From contig NW_017264208.1 in the NCBI RefSeq assembly GCF_001619985.1, positions 63,277 to 127,276 of the forward strand: DNA of 64,000 nt. The letters are read 5' to 3'. Origin of the DNA: Xylona heveae TC161 (lineage: Eukaryota; Ascomycota; Xylonomycetes; Xylonales; Xylonaceae). Below, one piece after another: positions 57,401 to 64,000 of the stretch (within the stretch, counting starts at the first letter, position 1; every line of letters starts with the position of its first letter). A program made the translations under genes and the position numbers. The notes under the pieces are model-generated. The model searched no databases and was not told where the DNA came from. It worked only from the letters and a program-made list of their open reading frames with translations.

Positions 57401-58869
57401 GTGCTAGAGCGTGGCGTCATTATCGGACTCGAAGCCGATCTCGTTCAGCGACGAGACATTTCCTTTGCGTTTTTCCGAATGGCCACTCGCGTGAGTTTTA
57501 CGTTTATCCTTACATTCCTTCTAACATTCTCGCTATATGTTTGCCTTATTCTTATTTTTCTTCCAATGCTAATACTCTGCAGACACACCTCTTTATCCCC
57601 CCTCTGCTACGGCACATCCTTACACATCCGCATCCCGACCACCCCAACATGCTCTCCCCCGACCCTGACGCATCCATTTCTCCCGCCCATCCCGACATTG
57701 ACCTCATATCCGACTCCGCCTCTTCCAATACTCCTAACCCCGTCTCTCCTCATCCCGTCTCTCCTAACCCCATATCTCCCAATCCCTTCTCATCATCTCC
57801 CTCTCCCTTCACTGCCCCTACCCCTACCACACTCACTACCGCTCCTAATCCCTCAACCACGACCATCCCCGCGGCGCTCCACATGGCCAGTTTCTTCCAG
57901 CACCTGCCGTACTTCCCGCACGCGCTCGAAATGCTGCTGCACAACGTCCTCGACGACGAAGTCGACGCGCCCTCCCCCTCTCCCGAGACCGCGCTCCTCC
58001 CTGTCGTCATTTCCTTTCTCGCCATGTTTCCAGATTACTTGGACATTATCGTGCAATGCACGCGCAAGACCGAAGTCCGCTCCTGGCGCACTCTGTTCCA
58101 GTACCTCCCGTCCCCGCAGACCCTGTTTGAGGAATCCCTCGCGAGGAATGCGCTCAAGACTGCGGGCGGGTATTTGCTTGTCTTGCATACTTTTGAGGAA
58201 CTGGGTCCGCTGCCTAGTCCAGGTTCTTCCGACTCTCATTCCGTAACAGTATCTTCCAGTGGCACGTCATCCCAACTCGTCACCCTCTTGCGCCGCGCCG
58301 TCGACGAGCAAGACTGGGATCTATGCAAAGAACTCGCGCGCTTTCTTACCGCCCTGGACCCGTCTGGATCCACCCTCCGCGATGCCCTCGAAGTCGTCAG
58401 ACTCGGAGATTCTCATCCTTATCCTGGTCCTCATCCTGATATCCCTGAAGGTCTTGAAAACCGTGAAGCCCATGAAGGTCCTGGAAGTCCTGACGCTGCA
58501 AGAAGCGTGCAAAGTGCAGGAAATGCAGGAAATGCACGAAACGCTCCAAGTGCGCAAGGAAATCCGTTCCCGTGGAAAAATACATTTCTCAGTCCGACCT
58601 CGCCTGGCACGACAATGGCTGCGCCGCTGCGCATACCCAGGAGTCGAACAAGTCGGGCCAGTGGGAACGGGAGCGAGAACGGGACTGGGAATGGGAGTGC
58701 CAAGGGGAGTAGAGAACCGATTGGGTTGGGAATTGGCAGTACCGGTGGCAGTGGTACCGGTGGTAGTGGTACTGGTAATGCGAATCGAGGAGGAGGTGAT
58801 GGTAATGGGAGAGGGCGAGGGGATGGGGGAGATGGGGGAGATTACTTTTTTTCTTCGTCTGTCGATTAA
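54498..58869 (+). CDS. RIC1: Ric1, subunit of the Ric1-Rgp1 Rab6/Ypt6 exchange factor
   Basis: Four exons: 54498-55148, 55207-56902, 56964-57490 and 57583-58869; 1386 residues. It starts MYWPIGAPRIYNAANITPRT, has a disordered Ser/Glu-rich insert (about 45-185), then WD-like beta-propeller sequence (RILALQVSRNGRIFATITSN, SYSPDGYCLFAGFAKGWMMW, AVVSPDGRYIAVAGRRGLAH). The conserved C-terminal RIC1 helical domain has HLPYFPHALEMLLHNVLDDE, VQCTRKTEVRSWRTLFQYLP and AGGYLLVLHTFEELG. With Rgp1 it activates Ypt6 at the Golgi for retrograde traffic. Two oddities: a 65-residue Pro/Ser/Thr insert (57640-57870) inside the helical domain, and a Gly/Asn-rich repetitive tail. The first donor (GTTGGC) is weak. 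Confidence 0.94.
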
Positions 58870-60044
58870 CCCTCCTATATTTTCTTTTCCTTTCCTTTTC
58901 CTTTTTTTTTTTTTTTCTTTTCTTTTTCTTTGGTTTGAAACTGTTATTGTTGATCTGGTCAGGGCTATCGCGAGGTGGGAGAAGTATGTCGTGAAAAAGA
59001 TGTTATGTTTGCATTTGCTGTATCTCATTTCAGAAAGGGTATATACGTATTTCCCAAGCTTTGAAATGTATTAAGATAATTAATATAAGACTTGACTCAC
59101 ACACTCACTCACATGAATGCGTCCAATCTGCAGAAAAGTTTGTAGGTAGGTAGCGATTATTCGGAGTAAGTGTAGATAGTAATTCTAATCATGAGTGTGC
59201 GGCTCAGAGACCGGAGTCAAAACTAAATCCATCCCATCATGTCAACCAGCAAAGTAGTCAATTTATCCTAACTCAATTAATCCGAACACCCAATAACCTA
59301 ACACCCAATAATCTCCATCCCACAGATGAGTCGTATGCGTAAGACAGTCTATTCAAAATTGTATACCAGGGGGGATATCTCAATACGTGACCAGCAATGA
59401 AGAAGCAGAGGAGGAAAGAAGGAAATTAGGGGAAGAAAGAAGAGAAACAGAGGAAGAAAGAAGAAAATTAGGTGAAGAGAAGGGAAAGAAAGTACAAAAT
59501 GAGGAGGGGGAATGAAGTAGAAAGAAAGTCCAATCGAAACGCCGTTTTCCTTTACTCTGTATCCGTGACCGTGACCGTGCCCGCGTCCGCGTTCTCTCCG
59601 ATGACTCCGTGACAAAACTCCAAAATTTGAATCTAGTAAAGACGTTGATATATAGAATGGATGGGGGATTATAAAAACGAAGATAGGGGAGAAATGGGAG
59701 GAAGGTGAAGGATAGGAGAAGAAAAAGGAAATGGGAGGGCGAAAGGAATAAATCATGAAGTCATGGCGTTAAATTAGTTGAAAGAGTGACTTCCATGCCA
59801 AATTGGACAAGTCTCGGACTGGCATGTGGACAATCGGGCGGTGTCTGCGTATGAATCGTTAGTTGCTATTTCTTGATATAGGTAGCTTTTTCGCAGGATA
59901 GAGGTCGTCGGTCCAAGGGGAATACTTGAGATGATATTGAATGTAATAGAATAGAATGGAATAGAGAGGATAAAACATCAAAAGATAAAATTGAAAGAGA
60001 CGAATAGAAGTGAACGTATGAGAAAAATTTAAACGTACCAGTAC
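58870..60044. other. Intergenic with homopurine/homopyrimidine tracts
   Basis: Contains a long T-rich run just past the RIC1 stop (58880-58930) and a GA-rich tandem repeat (59408-59491) inside a purine-rich zone (59398-59540 and 59680-59740). No gene seen. Confidence 0.6.
59408..59491. repeat. GA-rich tandem repeat, two ~42-bp units
   Basis: Units start at 59408 and 59450. Each reads CAGAGGARGAAAGAAG, then RAAATTAGGKGAAGARAG with small changes. The flanks are also purine-rich. Confidence 0.55.
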
Positions 60045-60539
60045 TCAGTCGGTGTTCTCGGATAGTCTTACTTCTGCCATGTACGCAGAAGACTTCTCGA
60101 GAGGGACAGGGACGCCATGGGCCGAACCAGCTTTGGCGTCAACTTTGGCTTTCGCTTTGGCCCCAGCTGCAGCTCCAGCTCCGGTATTGGGAATAGGCTT
60201 CTTAATAGCGACTTTCTTTTGAACGGGTTGATGAACTGCTGCTGGACGTTTAAGCGCAGCCGGGGTAGCAGTCACACGGGGCTTCGGCGGCGGAGTCGCA
60301 GCAGCAGCGCCAGCTAAAAGGGCAGTCGTGTGCAAAGGGTATCCCGTCTCCCAGGCATCGGGCTTGGTAATTGCAGGGACATCTGAGTCGGCCAAGGACA
60401 GTATATTGTCTGGTTCGGAAGAAAGTGCAGCCGCTGGAAGAGACGATATGTCGACCCAGCGTCGCAAATGGAGGAACGGCGGCAGAGCATGTGCGAGCAG
60501 AGCGCAGAAGAGCGGGATAAGAATGTGAGCGAGTCTCAT
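60045..60539 (-). CDS. Small secreted Ala/Pro/Lys-rich protein
   Basis: Single exon, 164 residues. The N-terminus MRLAHILIPLFCALLAHA is a clear signal peptide, with likely cleavage before LPP. The mature part has no Cys. A first half with acidic/hydrophobic residues (SLPAAALSSEPDNILSLADS) is followed by a repetitive cationic stretch rich in Lys-Ala-Pro (QKKVAIKKPIP, GAKAKAKVDAKAG). It could be a cell-wall or extracellular protein, or an effector-like one. No domain is recognised. The ATG at 60539 is the only start that gives the signal peptide. Confidence 0.6.
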   Translation of the reverse strand: MRLAHILIPLFCALLAHALPPFLHLRRWVDISSLPAAALSSEPDNILSLADSDVPAITKPDAWETGYPLHTTALLAGAAAATPPPKPRVTATPAALKRPAAVHQPVQKKVAIKKPIPNTGAGAAAGAKAKAKVDAKAGSAHGVPVPLEKSSAYMAEVRLSENTD

Positions 60540-62254
60540 TGTTGCTTTGATGGAATTTCGAGTCCTAGCGATTTTTCTTTGTTCTTCTGGGCTTTCGTTC
60601 TGATCTAGCTGCTGGGTTTTCTTTCAAGAGCTCAGATCCTCGCAATTTTCGTAGGTTGACAATCAAGCAAAGGTCAATGTCATGCAAATGTAGGACTGGC
60701 GAGGAACAGAGACGAAAGAAGAAGAAAAAGGACAGCAGTCACGATAGATGAGCTAATTTGTAGGAAAAGGTTGGCATTCTATAGTATTTTATTGCATTCA
60801 TGACCGATGGGCCCTGCGGGCAATGATGCTGGGTGGCATTAAGGCGCCCCAGCTACGCCTCGTCCATACCTAGGTAAGTAGGTAGCGGTATCAGTAGGGA
60901 AAAATTCAGGTGCAAAAGGACAGCCAGCATGAAGACCAGGCGTTCCAGACCAGCCAGACAGAAGCAGTGTAGCTCCAACGTGAATGGCATCCTCCACCCT
61001 CTTTTGATGGATTTTTGACGTGACAAGAAGATCCGATGAGAAGAGGACAGCTCTGGATGTTTGAGCCAATCACAGCGCGTATATCCCTCCACGTTTTATT
61101 CGGAAGTTTGCCGTTTGCGGACAGTAAGAGACCACAGTACTTTAGAGCACTTTTATTTACTCGATAGATACGAGTGCGTAAAAGTAGCTTGAAGTAAAGG
61201 ATTCAGTCGGAATGTCTAAGCTTTTTGGCGCCGGAGCTCAGCGAGGAACCCCCACTAGCCTTTCTTAACCAGGCTTAGTGGGCTCTTAACCGGGTTTAGT
61301 GAGGATTCACCTCCTGATGGCGAGAAGCCACCCAGGAAGACCCTTTGCGAGGAGAACAGGGAGCCTGGGCGGTTCGAATAGATTAAATCGGAATGACACC
61401 ATTCTGGCTTTGCATTGTCAATAACGTGACCAATTATTGTTTCTCATTGCTATACCTTTGTACTTGGCTGTGAAAGTGAAGGAAAGAAAAAAACTTGACC
61501 AATTGCATTTGAACTTTTTGTACAGCTCTTTCCGCTAGCTTTGCACTGTTTACTTGGTCAGTGTTTGTCACTTATTTTCTAAAATCTCCGATTGCACATT
61601 TACTGCAGTCATGGCGGAAGAGTAGAGAAGAAGAAACACTGGGCTATAAAGGGTTGTTAGACTCTCAGTTCAACTGCAGAAAGAGCAGCAATATATGCAT
61701 GTTTCGCTTGATTGGATGTCTGAATCTACTCTGCTGCTTTTCAAAGTCACGGTCTCATCTGCTCTGACTATCTGAATGATCATTAGGTCAAGTACTCAAA
61801 TTAATGCCACAGCTGTTGGACGCCTTTGACGATCAAATTCAGCGAGGATACTGCGTAGTCGAGCGATGAAGGTCAACAGTAATCTTATCTGATCGATCTT
61901 AGAAATGTTGTGCCTCTGCTCTGTTCGTTGCTGTACGCACATATCAAAGAAAATATCTTATAACATTTGGTATAACTCGAATATTATAGTTATACCTAAT
62001 TTATGAGATTTCTTATATAGGGAATATATCATGAAAAGTAATATCAAGTGAAAGCATTCGAGCTGCCTGCAGCCACTATATATTGAAACTGCTTAGTCAT
62101 CACGTTTCGACGCTCAGCAGATCAACTCCGCGAACGCGAAGTTCGAGGCCTTGGCAGACTTGGAGTCTTCACTCGACGTCAATAGACATTCCCTGTTCTG
62201 CTTCTAAGCGTCTGAAAACTGCATTAGATCAGGACAGAGGAATCCAGCTACATC
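60540..62254. other. Gene-poor stretch before CKB1
   Basis: 1.7 kb with only short open frames. It holds a hairpin-prone tandem repeat at 61251-61304, listed separately. The last 150 bases are presumably the CKB1 promoter and leader. Confidence 0.55.
61251..61304. repeat. Tandem 21-bp repeat with hairpin potential
   Basis: TTAACCAGGCTTAGTGGG at 61265 is repeated as TTAACCGGGTTTAGTGAGG at 61286. The preceding CCCACTAGCC (61251-61260) is the inverted complement of GGCTTAGTGGG apart from one extra base, so a stem can form. It may be the end of a small non-autonomous element, but no partner end was found. Confidence 0.45.
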
Positions 62255-63813
62255 ATGGATGACTTCAATAGCGAGACCGACAGCGATTACACCAGTTACT
62301 GGAGAGATTGGGTAAGTGGTTCTTTCTTTTTCAATTGAGCGGGGTCTGCTTTTTCATTTTTGCTTTGGGAAGGCGCCGTCTTGTTCACCCTTTCGCAAAA
62401 TGGTATCCTTACATAGGAGATGATCTCATGCATCCTCCATCCTTTTGCGCTGGCTACGTCTTCTTGGTGGGGGTGCTCGGGAAGGATCTGTCATCTGGCC
62501 ATCTATTCCCAGTCTGTCAATTGAATTCGCCAATATGTACGAATCGCAATTCGTTACGCAGCAGCTCCATCTGTGTTCGCCGTCACTTCAACATTCTCCT
62601 CATCTGCAACTCCAGCGTCGACACACAGGCCACGAAACAACTCAAACGGTGCAGCATGCATTCTATCACCCGCCGCCCTCACAGCACCATTCGGACTTTC
62701 CCAGTGACCATTCTGTCTATCAGATTATGCACTGGCGGCCTTATGAGCACTATACTCAAGCACGAGGGCTAGGAAATGCGGCCGCTCTGGCAGATACGGA
62801 CACTATTCGAGACGTCGAAGAGGAGTCATTGATAACTTCATCGCGGGAAGACAGCTCAATATCTGGACAGCACCCCATCAGACACGAGACGGCCAAGAGT
62901 GATTTTTTGGGCCTGCTTCGTAAAAGACCTACTATGTTTTCTATATCTGTTGTTTGCCCAACGTTGGCCCCGCTCATCTAATCTTTGTACTCGGCCGCAC
63001 TTGGGGCTGAAAGCAATTACTAACACTATTGTTTACTATAGTTTATCTCCTCTCGGGGAAATGAGTACTTTTGCGAAATTGACGAAGAGTACCTCACCGA
63101 CCGCTTCAATCTGACTGGTCTTAATACCGAAGTACAGTACTATCAGTATGCTTTGGATCTGGTTACGGATGTCTTTGACCTCGACTGCGACGATGACATG
63201 AGGGAACAAATTGAAAAGTCGGCTCGTCATTTATATGGTCTGGTTCACGCTAGATATATTGTTACGACGCGAGGACTGGCCAAGATGGTGGGTCCTTTTG
63301 CCTCTCTATGCTTTTTCTTGAGCCGCCGCTCCTAACTCGCGTTCCTCTCTACAGCTTGAAAAATACAAAAAGGGTGACTTTGGCAAATGCCCCCGCGTCA
63401 TGTGCGAACACCAACCCCTTCTCCCCATGGGTCTCTCCGACAATCCCAATGTCAAGCCGGTCAAGCTTTACTGCTCCAAGTGCGAGGATATTTACAACCC
63501 GAAATCCTCGCGTCATGCGTCCATTGACGGCGCCTACTTTGGTACTTCTTTCCACAATATTCTTTTCCAAGTGTACCCCGCGCTAGTGCCTCCAAAGTCA
63601 ATCCGGAGATATGAGCCCCGCGTATTTGGCTTCCGCGTTCACGCAGCAGCAGCATTGCAGCGTTGGCAAGATGCTCGGCGCGAAGAGCTCAAGGATCGTC
63701 TGCATAAGCTGAAGATTGACTCGGGCTTTGAGGATGACGACGACGGTGAAAGGGAAGACGAAGAGGAGGAAGATGAAGCAGGCGACATGGACGTTGTCGC
63801 CACGAACCCATAA
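62255..63813 (+). CDS. CKB1: Casein kinase II regulatory beta subunit
   Basis: Three exons, 62255-62311, 63042-63287 and 63355-63813, 253 residues. The joined start MDDFNSETDSDYTSYWRDW then FISSRGNEYFCEIDEEYLTD and RFNLTGLNTEVQYYQYALDL is the nearly invariant CK2 beta N-terminus. The acidic loop DVFDLDCDDDMREQIEKSAR and the zinc ribbon follow: CPRVMC (first pair) and YCSKCEDIYNP (second pair). The dimer and alpha-binding region is DGAYFGTSFHNILFQVYPAL, then a Glu/Asp-rich tail. It sets substrate choice and stability of the CK2 holoenzyme. The first intron is 730 nt, about ten times the local norm, and contains a 178-codon open frame. Confidence 0.95.
62445..62981 (+). CDS. Candidate open frame inside CKB1 intron 1
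   Basis: A 178-codon frame on the CKB1 strand, wholly within its first intron, ending at TAA 60 bases before the acceptor. Inner ATG at about 62535 gives MYESQFVTQQLHLCSPSLQH. The second half looks protein-like and hydrophilic (DTDTIRDVEEESLITSSRED), ending in LLRKRPTMFSISVVCPTLAP. No domain recognised. It could be a nested gene, an upstream frame of an alternative transcript, or chance. Confidence 0.25.
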   Translation: MRWLRLLGGGAREGSVIWPSIPSLSIEFANMYESQFVTQQLHLCSPSLQHSPHLQLQRRHTGHETTQTVQHAFYHPPPSQHHSDFPSDHSVYQIMHWRPYEHYTQARGLGNAAALADTDTIRDVEEESLITSSREDSSISGQHPIRHETAKSDFLGLLRKRPTMFSISVVCPTLAPLI

Positions 63814-64000
63814 TCTCCGTCCTGATCAGCGTGGTCACTTTTGCCCTATCCTTTTCTTGTTTTTATTTTCTATTTTTGCATGCATGGTTTTGGCGCAAGC
63901 TGGCGAAAGGTTCATCAGTTTAATGCTCTAATCAGTTGACTGATGGTGATGTGGTTTGAGATGATATCACGGGAGAGCCTTATTGTTTATGGTGGTATTT

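Noticed and set aside
58259-59074. 271-codon second frame over the RIC1 3' end
   Set aside because: It arises from repetitive GC-rich coding DNA of RIC1 and runs into its T-rich 3' flank. Noted only as part of the RIC1 low-complexity observation.
1-64000. Transposons, LTR or virus-like elements, CRISPR arrays, secondary-metabolite core enzymes
   Set aside because: Looked for reverse transcriptase, integrase, transposase, capsid, PKS or NRPS signatures, long terminal repeats and regular spacer arrays. None was seen, although short degraded copies could be missed by eye.

Overview
The window is nuclear DNA of a filamentous ascomycete (Pezizomycotina, most likely a Eurotiomycete). The signs are spliceosomal introns mostly of 45-100 nt with GTRNGT donors and CTRAC-type branch sites, compact housekeeping genes, and a gene set typical of that group: NPR3, TRL1, DNA2, HIR1, RIC1, CKB1, a Zn2Cys6 regulator, an NLR-like NB-ARC/TPR protein and SRPK-like kinases. 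There is no prokaryotic, organellar or CRISPR feature. Genus and species cannot be fixed from reading alone. Exon borders below were worked out by hand from splice signals, reading phase and family similarity.

Layout. 0.7-3 kb: NPR3 (GATOR1, TORC1 control). 3-9 kb: an AT-rich stretch holding one NLR-like gene and, beside it, the 5' half of a tRNA-Ile gene and a diverged repeat pair. 8.9-15 kb: METTL7-like methyltransferase, ankyrin protein, tRNA ligase TRL1. 15-18.6 kb: mostly gene-poor, with two weak gene candidates. 18.6-24.2 kb: an MFS transporter, a Zn2Cys6 regulator and a nitronate monooxygenase; all three promoters carry CCG/CGG triplets at an exact 9-bp pitch, so they look like one regulon. 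24.4-31.9 kb: mitochondrial 2-oxodicarboxylate carrier (7 exons, one of only 11 nt) and DNA2. 32.4-41.1 kb: an accessory island of AT-rich DNA with a small unknown gene, an SRPK-like kinase, a gene relic, a PD-(D/E)XK-like protein divergent from an APH-like kinase, and a Cys-rich protein of unknown function. 41.7-64 kb: conserved core with FAM192A/NIP30-like protein, stomatin-like SLP2, U1-type zinc finger splicing protein, serine carboxypeptidase, mitochondrial zinc-type oxidoreductase, HIR1, RIC1, a small secreted protein and CK2 beta (CKB1).

How the genes fit together. The core genes serve separate housekeeping roles: nutrient signalling, tRNA and HAC1 splicing, Okazaki fragment processing, histone gene control, Golgi Rab activation and CK2 signalling. 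The clearest local system is the transporter/regulator/nitronate monooxygenase trio, readable as a self-regulated module for handling alkyl nitronates or a related metabolite; the substrate is inference. The island and the NLR locus are the likely fast-evolving parts. No whole transposon, LTR element or virus-like element was recognised.
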